Shown: positions 8,355 through 17,526, counted from the first letter of the stretch. The stretch: DNA of 64,000 nucleotides from VXPQ01 sp965248175 (GCA_965248175.1 OZ252093.1:2852001-2916000), one strand, 5' to 3'. The notes: generated by a model from the sequence alone, not told the origin. A program made the numbers and translations.

Positions 8355-9839
8355 TCACTTGACGAGCATCATGATTTGCACCATGATCTTGTCTTGCGCC
8401 TGCAACCGGTAGACGTACGCGCCGCTGGGCAGATCGCCTGCATCGAAGCGCGTCGCATGATGACCTGCGGGTTTCGGTTCGTCGACCAGCACCGCCACTT
8501 CGTGACCGAGCAGGTCGTACACCGCAAGACGTACGTTGCCTGCCTGCGGCAATGCATACCGTATGGTGGTCTCCGGATTGAACGGATTCGGATAGTTGCC
8601 CAGAAGCGCCACCTCGGTCGGTAGCTCCTCGCTTTCTGCGCTCGTGCTCGGAGGAGGCGCTTCCGTGAACCGGTATATCCTGCCGTTGAAGGCCAATGCG
8701 TACAGCTCCTGCTGTTCATCGACCCCAAAGGAAGAAATAGCAAGGCTGGTATCCATGATCTCCTCCACCGTTGCATCAGAGCCGTCCCATGCAAGCGCCC
8801 AGATGCGCCCCGTTCCGTAGTCGGCGAACACATACCGGCCCGCCAGCGAGGGAGCCAACGTTCCCCGGTATACGAAGCCGCCCGTGATCGAAATGCCGAG
8901 ATCGTGCGAATATTCCCACACAGGCGATGTCAGCCCTGTCTCGTTGCAGCCCGTATTCGGTTCATAACAATGCAGCCCCTCCATCACATCCCATCCGTAA
9001 TTCCTCCCCTTCTCGATAATGTTCACTTCTTCGTACAGGTTCTGCCCGACATCGGCAGCCCATAATCGGCCGGACGACGGGTCGAAACTTATCCTCCAGG
9101 GATTGCGCAGTCCATACGCATAAATTTCCTCGCGATATCCCTCCGTGTTGCCCACAAAAGGATTGTCCGAGGGAATGGCGTACGGCGAACCTCCGTCTAC
9201 GTCTATGCGCAGTATGGACCCCAGTAAGGTGGATGGGTCCTCACCGTTGTCTTGCGGATCTCCGCCGCCGCCGTCACCCAGCGTTACATACAAATACCCA
9301 TTCGGGCCGAACACAATTTGCCCCGCATTATGATTGCTGTACGGCTGGGCTACCTCGAGAATGACCGTTTCGCTTGACAGGGCGCGATCGGAATCGTTCG
9401 GATCGACACTGTAACGGGCCACCACGGTCCGCCGGGGGGAGGAGGCCGTATAATTCACGAAGAAATATCCATTACTCGAAAAATTCGGGTGGAATGCAAG
9501 ACCAAGAAGGCCCTCTTCGTTGCCCTGGTCGCGGACCCGGCTCTTTATATCGAGAAAGGCGCCAGCCGAACCGGTATCGGAGCGGTTATCGAAAACCTTA
9601 ATGACCCCTGCCTGCTCAACCACGAAAATCCGGTCCGAACCGTCTCCGGGGGTCTGAAAATCCACGGGGCGGGTGAAGCGGAGATTCGGAAACGGTTCCT
9701 CAAGTTGCAGTGAGGCGTCCGGCGATTCGACAACCTGGTCTTGCCCACGTGCGGGCACTGCAAAGAGCAGCAGGATGAGAAAACAGATCGGTAGCCTGAA
9801 GCACAACGCGGAAGGACTGATCGGACTATGCGGAGGCAT
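8355..9839 (-). CDS. PQQ-dependent sugar dehydrogenase family protein with T9SS sorting domain (paralogue 2)
   Basis: Tandem paralogue of the preceding entry, with the same propeller blocks (EEGLLGLAFHPNF, YSNHNAGQIVFGPNG, LYVTLGDGG, YAYGLRNPWRISFDP). Two differences matter. The signal peptide ends FAVPARGQ with no lipobox Cys, so it is released rather than lipidated. The C-terminus carries about 90 extra residues of a type IX secretion sorting domain: LLGNYPNPFNPETTIRYALP, AVYDLLGHEVAVL, SGAYVYRLQA and a basic last residue. One copy is therefore predicted to be lipid-anchored and the other delivered to the cell surface or medium. Start at 9839 is chosen over 9878 for the same reason as in the paralogue. 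Confidence 0.9.
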   Translation of the reverse strand: MPPHSPISPSALCFRLPICFLILLLFAVPARGQDQVVESPDASLQLEEPFPNLRFTRPVDFQTPGDGSDRIFVVEQAGVIKVFDNRSDTGSAGAFLDIKSRVRDQGNEEGLLGLAFHPNFSSNGYFFVNYTASSPRRTVVARYSVDPNDSDRALSSETVILEVAQPYSNHNAGQIVFGPNGYLYVTLGDGGGGDPQDNGEDPSTLLGSILRIDVDGGSPYAIPSDNPFVGNTEGYREEIYAYGLRNPWRISFDPSSGRLWAADVGQNLYEEVNIIEKGRNYGWDVMEGLHCYEPNTGCNETGLTSPVWEYSHDLGISITGGFVYRGTLAPSLAGRYVFADYGTGRIWALAWDGSDATVEEIMDTSLAISSFGVDEQQELYALAFNGRIYRFTEAPPPSTSAESEELPTEVALLGNYPNPFNPETTIRYALPQAGNVRLAVYDLLGHEVAVLVDEPKPAGHHATRFDAGDLPSGAYVYRLQAQDKIMVQIMMLVK

Positions 9840-10030
9840 TGGCGGAATCAGGACCATGTATGGACTGGGCAACAGCATATACCCCGAAGGTACGCAGAAT
9901 TTCGGCTGCGGGGAGATTTTTACTCTGTGCTTAGCATGGTAAGAGCGCCCCTGAGCCTTTCCTCCAGTATATCAATGTGCTTTGCTGCAATAACCGGATC
10001 AATCGTCCATGTCATCGGATTGGAGGGCAC

Positions 10031-11134
10031 CTACTCCAATACCACCGTTCGGCCCGTACGTGCGGACTCGCGGGCGGCGTCCAGAATGCGCACCACGGTC
10101 ACATTGTTTTCCAGGGAGGAAAGATCGGTATCGGCTACCTGCACTTCGCCGCGCACCACGGCAGCCAGATAACTGAACGGACCGTCGAACGGAGCGGGTC
10201 TCGGTTCGAAGAGGCGCACCTGTTCCTCGGCGTTGCCCCCCTGCCGAATGCGAAGTTCCGTACCGTGGGGGGCGAAAAGATACCCCGTTCGACCGTAGAC
10301 ATGCATATCCTTGCGGTTGAACGGCCAGTTCCAGGATGCCTGAATGATCGCCTGTGCATGGGGCCAAGTCAACAGGATCGTCGCTTCGTCGTCCACACGT
10401 GGATAGATATCCGGTTTGATCTGTTGCGTTACGGCGGTCACCGTTTGGGGCACCGCGCCATCCATCAGCCAGGTCGCAATATTTGCCCCGTAACAACCGA
10501 AATCTATGAGCGCCCCGCCGCCGTTATACGCCGGATCGGTGAGCCAATCCAGAAATTCGTCGCTGACACCAATCTCTGCCGGCCCCCGATGCCCGTCGCG
10601 GATTACCATCTTCCGAATGGGGCCGAGTGCGCTGTCGGCAATCGCCTCTTGCGCAGCGTACATGGCGGGATACCAGGTCGTCTCGTAGTTGGTGATGAGA
10701 TGGATGGCATGCTGTTCGGCCAATGCGCGCATCCGCCGGGCATCCTCGATAGCGAAAGCCAGCGGCTTTTCAACCATTACATGGACGCCGCGGGGGGCAG
10801 CCGCCTCCACAACCTCCAGATGCTCGGCAATGGAACCGAAGGCCGCCACAGCCTCCGGGGCCACCTCGTCGAGCATGTCTTCCATATCCGTGAAGAAAAG
10901 AGCCGGAGAAAGATCGTATCGTTCGATGAAACGTTCCCGCAACACTGCGTTCGGCTCATAAATGCCGACCAGGTCGATATCGGACTTGCCGGGACGGTTG
11001 AATATCCAGTTTACATGACCGTGCGTAAGGCGGGCAATGGCGAGCCGGAGCGGGGTATGCTCCTGACCGTACGCAGAAACAGGGAAAACGAGCGCCGCAA
11101 ATGCGACGCAGAATACGCAGACGATGTGCTTCAT
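10031..11134 (-). CDS. Secreted Gfo/Idh/MocA-family oxidoreductase
   Basis: NAD(P)-binding Rossmann protein related to glucose-fructose oxidoreductase and inositol dehydrogenase. After the fold's first strand (LRLAIARLTHGHVNW) it has DLVGIYEPNA, AVAAFGSIAEHLEVVEAAA and the hallmark VMVEKPLAFAIEDA (Glu-Lys-Pro). The C-terminal beta-sheet domain includes GGGALIDFGCYGANIATWLM. The protein begins MKHIVCVFCVAFAALVFPVSA, a clear signal peptide, so it is predicted to work outside the cytoplasm, as Zymomonas GFOR does. Its ATG overlaps the stop of the PhyH gene (ATGA), implying a coupled operon acting on a carbohydrate or polyol. Confidence 0.9.
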   Translation of the reverse strand: MKHIVCVFCVAFAALVFPVSAYGQEHTPLRLAIARLTHGHVNWIFNRPGKSDIDLVGIYEPNAVLRERFIERYDLSPALFFTDMEDMLDEVAPEAVAAFGSIAEHLEVVEAAAPRGVHVMVEKPLAFAIEDARRMRALAEQHAIHLITNYETTWYPAMYAAQEAIADSALGPIRKMVIRDGHRGPAEIGVSDEFLDWLTDPAYNGGGALIDFGCYGANIATWLMDGAVPQTVTAVTQQIKPDIYPRVDDEATILLTWPHAQAIIQASWNWPFNRKDMHVYGRTGYLFAPHGTELRIRQGGNAEEQVRLFEPRPAPFDGPFSYLAAVVRGEVQVADTDLSSLENNVTVVRILDAARESARTGRTVVLE

Positions 11135-12000
11135 GAGTGAGCCGGATTGTACAGGAGCGGGAAGAAACGGCCGTCCAGCGCTTCCCCTTTACCAATGGTT
11201 GGCACCCCGTCTAGAAGCGGCTCGTCGGTGGCCGAACGCACACCGCCCCGCACTACATTGATGACCATGGCGCGACGCGGGCGGTCCGTCCGGTTTGCAT
11301 AGGAACCATGCACCATGAGGGGGTGATGAAAGGTGGCCTCCCCGGCCTTGAGTTCTATTGAAACGGGATTGAACACTTCCTTCTGTTCCTCGGTCAGGAC
11401 CTGAAAAATGGCGTCCATGTCGTTCGCCAGCCCCGTGACCGGAAGCAGATTCCATTCGTGGCTCCCCGGAATGTAGCGGAGGCATCCGTTATCGACCGTG
11501 GCGTCGTCCAGCCCGATCCAGCATGTGAGATGCGACAGGGGTTGTGTGCGGGTCCAGTACGAATAATCCTGATGCCATGCCACTACTCCGCCGTGCCGGG
11601 CGGGTTTGCAAAAAACCTGGTCGTGCCAGAATCGGACCGGACCGGCGAGGAGTTGCGCCGCGGGTACCGTGAACGCCGGATTCCACAGGACATCATGAAA
11701 TCCCGGGCGAATCCGCCAGGCACCCAGGGCATGAAACAATACGTTGTCCGGATCGCCGGACTCATTGGTATGGTACTCGTGCCAGAGTTCATGACCCTCG
11801 TGATCCGGATCGAAAAACTCCTGCAATTCCGTCCGAAGCGCTTCGACCTGTTCGTCATTAAGAAGACGAATTCCGGACACGTACCCCTTCTCGCGGAAAA
11901 AGGCGACCTGCTCGCCGGTCAGGCGATGCCCCTCCGGACCCACGCCGGAAAACAGATCGCTTACGGTCGTATGCAGGCGGGACAGATCGTTGGATGACAT
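11131..12000 (-). CDS. Phytanoyl-CoA dioxygenase (PhyH) family protein
   Basis: Fe(II)/2-oxoglutarate-dependent oxygenase, 289 residues. The metal-binding facial triad is visible: His and Asp in VAWHQDYSYW and the distal His in FHHPLMVHGSYANRT, followed by the Arg of NRTDRPRRAM that binds 2-oxoglutarate. A leading ...LTGEQVAFFREKGYV... segment is typical of the family start. No signal peptide, so cytoplasmic. It heads the leftward cluster with Gfo/Idh, PQQ dehydrogenases and a sugar importer. Members hydroxylate many small molecules, so the substrate cannot be named. Confidence 0.9.
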   Translation of the reverse strand: MSSNDLSRLHTTVSDLFSGVGPEGHRLTGEQVAFFREKGYVSGIRLLNDEQVEALRTELQEFFDPDHEGHELWHEYHTNESGDPDNVLFHALGAWRIRPGFHDVLWNPAFTVPAAQLLAGPVRFWHDQVFCKPARHGGVVAWHQDYSYWTRTQPLSHLTCWIGLDDATVDNGCLRYIPGSHEWNLLPVTGLANDMDAIFQVLTEEQKEVFNPVSIELKAGEATFHHPLMVHGSYANRTDRPRRAMVINVVRGGVRSATDEPLLDGVPTIGKGEALDGRFFPLLYNPAHS

Positions 12001-12064
12001 GACAAGAAACTTGAATGGGAAATACCGCTTCTTGATTTGCCCTCATCAATACCACAGCGTGACG

Positions 12065-12140
12065 TGGTACCGCGTACGGGATTTGAACCCGTGTTACCGG
12101 CGTGAAAGGCCGGCGTCCTGGACCCCTAGACGAACGCGGC
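12065..12140 (-). tRNA. tRNA-Glu (UUC)
   Basis: On the minus strand a full cloverleaf can be drawn: acceptor GCCGCGT/ACGCGGT (one G.U end pair), D-arm starting TCGTCTAGG, anticodon stem around loop CUUUCAC (anticodon UUC), and a T-arm with GGTTCAAATCC. The discriminator is A and the CCA end is encoded (12065-12067). Confidence 0.95.
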
Positions 12141-12151
12141 ATATACTCATG

Positions 12152-12229
12152 TGGGGTGACCGATGGGAATCGAACCCACGACCTCCAGGGCCACAACCTG
12201 GCGCTCTAACCGACTGAGCTACGGTCACC
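12152..12229 (-). tRNA. tRNA-His (GUG)
   Basis: Minus-strand cloverleaf with acceptor GTGACCG/CGGTCAC, anticodon loop UUGUGGC (anticodon GUG), T-loop GGTTCGATTCC and an encoded CCA. The extra 5' G at 12229 opposite the discriminator C is the tRNA-His identity element G-1:C73. It lies 11 bases upstream of tRNA-Glu and is likely co-transcribed with it. Confidence 0.95.
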
Positions 12230-12236
12230 ATGTGTA

Positions 12237-14579
12237 TCAGCGAATCACAGCCAATTTCCCGTAGGCCGCTCCTTCGCCGCCATCGCCGACAGCAATGACA
12301 AGATACATACCCGACGGAACCATGCGGCCGTGCACATCCCGGCCGTCCCATGTGGCCCGCCCCCCTCGCGTTTGCAAACGCGCCACCACTTCACCGGTGA
12401 GCGTGACGACCCGCAATGAAGTAGCCTCTACAAGCCCCTCCATGAAAATCGACACGTCGGCATCCGACTCCATATAAATCGGGTTCGGATAAACCTTGAT
12501 CTCCCCAACCTGTTCCACAGGGGCAATGGCGCCCCCTTCATAACTCATCAAGCCTTGATCGGTGGCCAGATATACCCGGCCCGATATCGGGTCGATGGCA
12601 ATGGCAAGTACAGCGTCCGAAAAAAGCGGCGAATTATCGGTGGAGAACTGTTCAACCACCTCATAACCGCCTTCGGCCTGCCGTATGATCGTGATTCCCT
12701 CGTTCGTTGCCACCCATAATCGACCCGCCGGATCTACCGCCAGAGCGTTCACGAAAATGCCGTTCAGCAGATACGTCCCTTCCGTGCGATCAGCGAGCTG
12801 TGGCCAAATGGGCACGGAATTGTCGTCCTCTGCCACGATTCCGTTATTGATCACAAAGGCAAGCCCCTTGTCCGTGCCTATCCAGACAATACCGTCCCGG
12901 TCCTCCACGACCGCAGTCACTGTCGTACCCGGCAAACCCTGCCCGCGGGCCCCCTCTTCATCGAAAAAGCGGCATGCATCGTCATTGATCGTAGCAGGCG
13001 TTTCATTCACGTCCAGGACAAGTAGCCCAAGCACTCGTCTCAGATTCGCGAGATCAATCACGATGATCCATTGCTGATCGAACGAATCGATATAGATGCG
13101 ATCAAATGCCACACCGACCGTGGAGAAACTCCCGCACTGGATAGAGGGAATGGCCGTCCATACATCCCCCTCCGGCTCGTAAACATGCATCGGTGCGGGA
13201 GATGCCGGATTCGTGACCCATATCCTGCCGTCGTTGTCATCGGCAACCCCGCCCACAATGATATAATTATCCGTGCCGGCAGCCGGAAGTAACGACGAAT
13301 CGCCGGGGTCCCAGATGCGTACTGCCCCGGCAGCCGACACCTCCGCCAAACCATTCCCCGAGGAGCCTATCCAGGCATGCCCATGAACATCCACATGCAG
13401 GCGATCATACGAGGTGAACAATTCGGGAAATAACCGGCGAACGTAATTCGTCCAGTTTCCATCGGCGTCGAAGCGATAAAAACCGCTCTCGTCCTCGCGA
13501 ACACCAATTGCCCAGAGATTTCCGTTACCATCCACCTGCAAGCCCGAAAACGAGTTGTCGCGTGGTCCGTCCGGATATATTTCGGCAAGAATGACCTCTA
13601 CACTCTGATCGGAAATTTCCGGGGGTGCTACGGCGATCAGACTGCCCTGGGTATCGCCGATCCATACGTTCCCGTCCGGGCCTGCAATCAGAGCCACCGG
13701 ATCCTGGTACGTTTCCATGGATATCTTGCGAGCCTGCCCTCCGGACACGACAAACGGAGCAAATCGCTCTACGCCCATCAGCCGATCCGAAAGGACCTCC
13801 AGATCCAGAATGCCCTGGGTGGCTACTCCAAGCGGAACATAGGCGCCGTCGTTCGACCGGCGCACCAGATCTCGTGTCGTCCCGGCATATATCGCTCCCT
13901 CGAACCAGGCGATCGCGCGCAACTCCCGAACCGGAAGCCCCGTCACCTCGACCGTCCATTCGGCGGGGTCGCTCAGGTTGATGGATTGCATGGATGCATA
14001 CGCCACCCCTGCGTTCGTGGCCAGCCAGATGGATGGTTCACCATCCTTCCCCGGCGCGAAGGTCAGGTCAAACACTTCCGTACCCGCTGCAAGCGAACCC
14101 AGCTTGCTGTACGTATCGCGCACCTCGTTCCGGACCGGATCGAAAACAACGACGCCAAACGCTGTCGCTGCAAACACGGAATCCCCACGCACCACAATCT
14201 TGTTGATCTGCCGCGACGTGAATTGTTCGGCGCGCGCAATGTCGAAATACGTTTTTACGATGCCTGTCGCCGGATCGAGCCGATCCAGCACACCGTCCTG
14301 ATATCCAATCCAAATGACATCGTTAAGAGGGTCCACATGGATGGCCTGTACCTCCACGCCATGGAGACCTTCACTGGGGGTATACGTGGAAAACGCTCCA
14401 GGCCCGGTTTCATAACGGAATACGCCCCCTTTCGTGGCAGCCCACAATGCATCGCCATACGCCGCCACGTCAGTAACCTGCCGAAAAGAGGTGTGCGCCT
14501 GCCAGCGATGATCCTGTGCAGCCGCAGAACCTGCACCGGCCAGAAATACCGCAAGGCAAAAGGAGAAAAAGAAGCGCAT
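12237..14579 (-). CDS. PorZ-like two-component-regulator propeller protein with T9SS C-terminal domain
   Basis: Secreted protein of about 780 residues. Start at 14579 gives signal peptide MRFFFSFCLAVFLAGAGSAAAQ; the frame is open further upstream into ribH. The start of the mature protein, WQAHTSFRQVTDVAAYGDALWAATKGGVFRY and the later AATAFGVVVFDPVRNEVRDTY, closely follows PorZ, the T9SS attachment-complex component that handles anionic LPS in Porphyromonas. Repeated IWIGTDKGLAF and LWVATNEGITII motifs mark beta-propeller blades. The C-terminus has IKVYPNPIYMESDADVSI and an SGMYLVIAVG block, a T9SS-type sorting domain. It supports the presence of a functional T9SS in this organism. Alternative: a generic propeller surface protein. 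Confidence 0.8.
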   Translation of the reverse strand: MRFFFSFCLAVFLAGAGSAAAQDHRWQAHTSFRQVTDVAAYGDALWAATKGGVFRYETGPGAFSTYTPSEGLHGVEVQAIHVDPLNDVIWIGYQDGVLDRLDPATGIVKTYFDIARAEQFTSRQINKIVVRGDSVFAATAFGVVVFDPVRNEVRDTYSKLGSLAAGTEVFDLTFAPGKDGEPSIWLATNAGVAYASMQSINLSDPAEWTVEVTGLPVRELRAIAWFEGAIYAGTTRDLVRRSNDGAYVPLGVATQGILDLEVLSDRLMGVERFAPFVVSGGQARKISMETYQDPVALIAGPDGNVWIGDTQGSLIAVAPPEISDQSVEVILAEIYPDGPRDNSFSGLQVDGNGNLWAIGVREDESGFYRFDADGNWTNYVRRLFPELFTSYDRLHVDVHGHAWIGSSGNGLAEVSAAGAVRIWDPGDSSLLPAAGTDNYIIVGGVADDNDGRIWVTNPASPAPMHVYEPEGDVWTAIPSIQCGSFSTVGVAFDRIYIDSFDQQWIIVIDLANLRRVLGLLVLDVNETPATINDDACRFFDEEGARGQGLPGTTVTAVVEDRDGIVWIGTDKGLAFVINNGIVAEDDNSVPIWPQLADRTEGTYLLNGIFVNALAVDPAGRLWVATNEGITIIRQAEGGYEVVEQFSTDNSPLFSDAVLAIAIDPISGRVYLATDQGLMSYEGGAIAPVEQVGEIKVYPNPIYMESDADVSIFMEGLVEATSLRVVTLTGEVVARLQTRGGRATWDGRDVHGRMVPSGMYLVIAVGDGGEGAAYGKLAVIR

Positions 14580-14680
14580 GTCGAAGTGTCGGATCGGGAA
14601 CGGGAAGCCAAACAGAACGCACCGCCGCACGAAAAGCCGGCCTGCTGTAACGCAATAGTCGGTGACGTGGCGAGACAATG

Positions 14681-15154
14681 TCATTGCCGCTCGATTTCGC
14701 GTAACAGGTTGACCATTTCAATCGCCGCAATGGCGGCATCGGCGCCTTTGTTTCCCTTCTTCCCCCCGGATCGCGCGAGCGCCTGTTCGGCCGTATCCGT
14801 CGTAAGCACACCAAAAACAATCGGCAAACCCATATCGAGGGCGGTTCGTGTCGTACCATCCGAAGCTGCATGGCATACGAAATCAAAATGGGGCGTTTCG
14901 CCGCGAATCACAGCCCCAAGACAAATAATCGCATCATACGATCCGGTTCCTGCCAATTTGCGAGCAACGAGTGGAATCTCCACCGCCCCGGGGCACCATG
15001 CTACGGTGGTCCGGTCGAGATCCACTCCGTGGGCTTCAAGCGCCTCGAGCGCTCCCGCGAGCAGGCGCTCCGTAACCGGTTCGTTGAAACGGCTGACGAC
15101 CACGCCGAAGCGGGCTTCCCCCGCATCATGCGAACCTGTAAGAACTTCGGGCAC
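14681..15154 (-). CDS. ribH: 6,7-dimethyl-8-ribityllumazine synthase
   Basis: Penultimate step of riboflavin synthesis: condenses 5-amino-6-ribitylamino-uracil with 3,4-dihydroxy-2-butanone 4-phosphate. The 157-residue protein has VVVSRFNEPVTERLLAGALE, WCPGAVEIPLVARKLA, AIICLGAVIRGETPHFDFVCH with the catalytic-type His, LPIVFGVLTTDT, and NKGADAAIAAIEM. The start codon is GTG at 15154. The window shows no other riboflavin gene nearby. Confidence 0.95.
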   Translation of the reverse strand: MPEVLTGSHDAGEARFGVVVSRFNEPVTERLLAGALEALEAHGVDLDRTTVAWCPGAVEIPLVARKLAGTGSYDAIICLGAVIRGETPHFDFVCHAASDGTTRTALDMGLPIVFGVLTTDTAEQALARSGGKKGNKGADAAIAAIEMVNLLREIERQ

Positions 15155-15236
15155 GGCTTTTCTCGAAAAAAGGAAATGTCAGAAACGGTTGCAGCCGGGT
15201 GCGCTCCAATCGTCATCCTGCATGGCGCGTGGAATG

Positions 15237-16052
15237 TTACGCCGCCATCCGGCGCATCGACTCCAACCGATCGTACGGAACGCTATACCGCAGCAAATTC
15301 CGTGCTTCCTCCTTGCGCAGCCCATGATAATCCGATCCCCCTGTCTGGATCAGTCCAAGTTTTTCGGCAAGATATTCATACTCGAAGGTCATGACGCGCG
15401 TATGAGAAGGATGCACCGTCTCGATCCCGTCCAGCCCGAGTTCCACAAGCCGGGTGATCGCGGCGGCATGTATCCCCACTCCCGGATGGGCAAGGACGGC
15501 CACCCCGCCTGCAGCGTGCAGCAAGGCAATACCCTCCCGGGCCGAAAACGGCGGCTTCGGCACGTACGCCGGACCCTCATCGTGCAAATAACGTCTGAAC
15601 GCCTCCCTGTACGATGTCACATAGCCTGCGTCCGCAAGCGCCTGCGCCACGTGAGGACGTCCCACCGATCCATTGCCCGCCCGGTTTAATACGTCTGAGG
15701 CATCGAGCGGTGCCCCTAATGCCTTCAGGCGATCGAGGATCGCAAACATGCGCTCCCTGCGCTGCCCCTGCAACGCTGAGAGCCGCTCGCTCAGGTGCTC
15801 GTTCGCCGGATCGAAACAATACCCCAGCACATGTATTTTGATACGATCCATGTTGACGCTGAGTTCAACCCCGGGAATCAATTCGATCCCCAGTCGATCT
15901 GCCACGGGACGGGCTTCGTGCAACGCAGCGATCGTGTCGTGATCCGTAATGGCCAGACCGCGCAAGCCACATCCATGCAGCTTGTGCACCAGTTCGGCAG
16001 GAGTGCATGTCCCGTCGGAACAGGTGGTGTGCGTATGCAAATCGACCTTCAT
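15237..16052 (-). CDS. PHP-domain phosphoesterase (RnmV/YciV-like)
   Basis: Metal-dependent phosphoesterase of the polymerase/histidinol phosphatase superfamily, about 271 residues. Metal-ligand blocks: MKVDLHTHTTCSDGTCTP, LAITDHDTIAAL, LIPGVELSV, GRPHVAQAL, VAVLAHPG and GLIQTGGSDYHG. This order and the HPGV/GSDYHG ending match the 3',5'-nucleoside bisphosphate phosphatase group related to E. coli YciV (RnmV), which also trims 5' ends of small RNAs. Start at 16052 places the first His-X-His at residue 6, as in the family; the longer ATG at 16103 adds an unmatched segment. Confidence 0.88.
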   Translation of the reverse strand: MKVDLHTHTTCSDGTCTPAELVHKLHGCGLRGLAITDHDTIAALHEARPVADRLGIELIPGVELSVNMDRIKIHVLGYCFDPANEHLSERLSALQGQRRERMFAILDRLKALGAPLDASDVLNRAGNGSVGRPHVAQALADAGYVTSYREAFRRYLHDEGPAYVPKPPFSAREGIALLHAAGGVAVLAHPGVGIHAAAITRLVELGLDGIETVHPSHTRVMTFEYEYLAEKLGLIQTGGSDYHGLRKEEARNLLRYSVPYDRLESMRRMAA

Positions 16053-16404
16053 GGTCCGGAAGGAAGGAGGAAACGATAGGATCCACAGCCGAAGCCTGCT
16101 CAAAACATGGGTCAGCTATGGGATCGCTCGGTTCTACCCGAACACCCGGCAATGTTCCGACTTCAGAACTCCAGGCCTGCACCGGATCGCTACCATGTCT
16201 ACGGTGTGTCGACAGCGTTCACTCGCGTCCGCATCATTGGACATCCACTATTTCTGGTATTTCTCCGGTCAAATGGAGAAAGTGAAGGAATTTGTCCCAG
16301 CGCTGGATTACAGGCAACCCAATCGACAATTCTTATAGAAACGGCATCCAGCTATGCCGTGGTCGGATTGACCCATGGCGCCCCGGACAGTATCTTGGCC
16401 CACT
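16053..16404. other. Intergenic stretch, no supported gene
   Basis: Divergent intergenic region between the PHP gene and the M48 peptidase gene. Open frames exist on the plus strand (for example 16107-16439), but none has a recognisable motif, good start context or conserved product. It probably carries the two divergent promoters. Confidence 0.5.
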
Positions 16405-17250
16405 ATGGAACACAAGCCGACCTATTATCAGATCCCTAAGAGTCACGATACAGACATTCGGCGCATGTATCGCTGGCTGCTTATTTTTTTCTCGTGCGTC
16501 TTTATTGTTGGGCTGTCTCTGATTCTAAACGCACATCGCATTGCGCCCTACTTGCCGTTTTCGGTAGAACAGCAATTCGTAAAGCCCTATGAAGCAATGA
16601 TGGATTGGAACCAGGCGGGCGACGAAAAGATCGAAGCGTATCTTCAAGATTTGGCAGAAAAACTGGCCGAGTCCATGGAACTGCCGGAAGCCATCACGCT
16701 TTCGGTTCACTATCTGAATATGGAAGAATCCAATGCTTTTGCAACGCTTGGCGGGCATATCTTTGTCACTCGGAATCTGCTACTTGATATGCCGGATGAG
16801 AACAGCATATCCATGATTCTTGCACACGAAATTTCACACATTAAAAATAGAGATCCTGCAGCCTCGATGGGGCGTGGTATTCTCCTGAATTTGATATTGG
16901 GGAATTTCCTTGGAAATGCCCAATCTCTGGAAAACTTGTATTCGTTTGGTATGCAAATGGGCTTGTCGAGTTACAGTCGTCAACAAGAAAAGCGCTCCGA
17001 TCTGGATGCACTGGATGGCCTGTATAAGCACTACGGTCATATTGGCGGGTACGATGTGTTCTTTGTAAAAATGTTAACGCTCAAGAAAGAAGGTATTAAA
17101 ACCCGGGGATTGCAGACCCATCCGGATCTGGATCAACGCTTGGAATACATGGCATCGGTAGTCTCCAGCCAAGCCTACCCGGTTGCATCGAGGCAACCAT
17201 TCCCCGAACAGATAGAAAAAAAGCTCCGGCAAGCCTCGGATGAAAATTGA
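16405..17250 (+). CDS. M48-family zinc metallopeptidase, membrane-anchored
   Basis: Zn-dependent endopeptidase related to the HtpX/Oma1/BepA group involved in envelope quality control. One N-terminal membrane segment (YRWLLIFFSCVFIVGLSLIL, about residues 23-42) is followed by the catalytic HEXXH in ILAHEISHIKNRD and a downstream SSYSRQQEKRSDLDAL block that supplies the third Zn ligand and resembles the E-x-D/A motif of the family. GLQTHPDLDQRLEYM near the end is the familiar 'THPxxxxR' segment. Start at 16405 is preferred; 16375 is an alternative. Confidence 0.9.
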   Translation: MEHKPTYYQIPKSHDTDIRRMYRWLLIFFSCVFIVGLSLILNAHRIAPYLPFSVEQQFVKPYEAMMDWNQAGDEKIEAYLQDLAEKLAESMELPEAITLSVHYLNMEESNAFATLGGHIFVTRNLLLDMPDENSISMILAHEISHIKNRDPAASMGRGILLNLILGNFLGNAQSLENLYSFGMQMGLSSYSRQQEKRSDLDALDGLYKHYGHIGGYDVFFVKMLTLKKEGIKTRGLQTHPDLDQRLEYMASVVSSQAYPVASRQPFPEQIEKKLRQASDEN

Positions 17251-17296
17251 CTCATCGAGGTTTCGAGGCTGTCACAATATGGTATTGTCTTCGGAT

Positions 17297-17521
17297 TCAG
17301 GTCATTTTTACCCATGCTCCGTCTATATCGGAAAATCTTCCACAGACAATCAGGATAAAATCAATCAGCGTCCAGATACCCAGTCCGCCAAGCGTAAAAA
17401 GCATCAGGAGACCAGTACCGATTTTACCCACGTAAAAACGATGAATTCCGAACGAGCCCAGAAAAAAGCAGAACAAAACTGTGGGGACAAAGCCCCTTTC
17501 ACTGATATCGAAGTCGTTCAT
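17297..17521 (-). CDS. TM2-domain membrane protein
   Basis: A 74-residue protein with two membrane helices joined by a short loop. LFCFFLGSFGIHRFYVGKIGTGLLMLFTLGGLGIWTLIDFILI, quoted here only in its sub-blocks FGIHRFYVGK and GIWTLIDF, is the classic TM2 domain pattern. Function in bacteria is unknown. It lies 5 bases downstream of a second TM2 gene and converges with the M48 peptidase gene. Confidence 0.88.
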   Translation of the reverse strand: MNDFDISERGFVPTVLFCFFLGSFGIHRFYVGKIGTGLLMLFTLGGLGIWTLIDFILIVCGRFSDIDGAWVKMT

Positions 17522-17526
17522 AGGTT

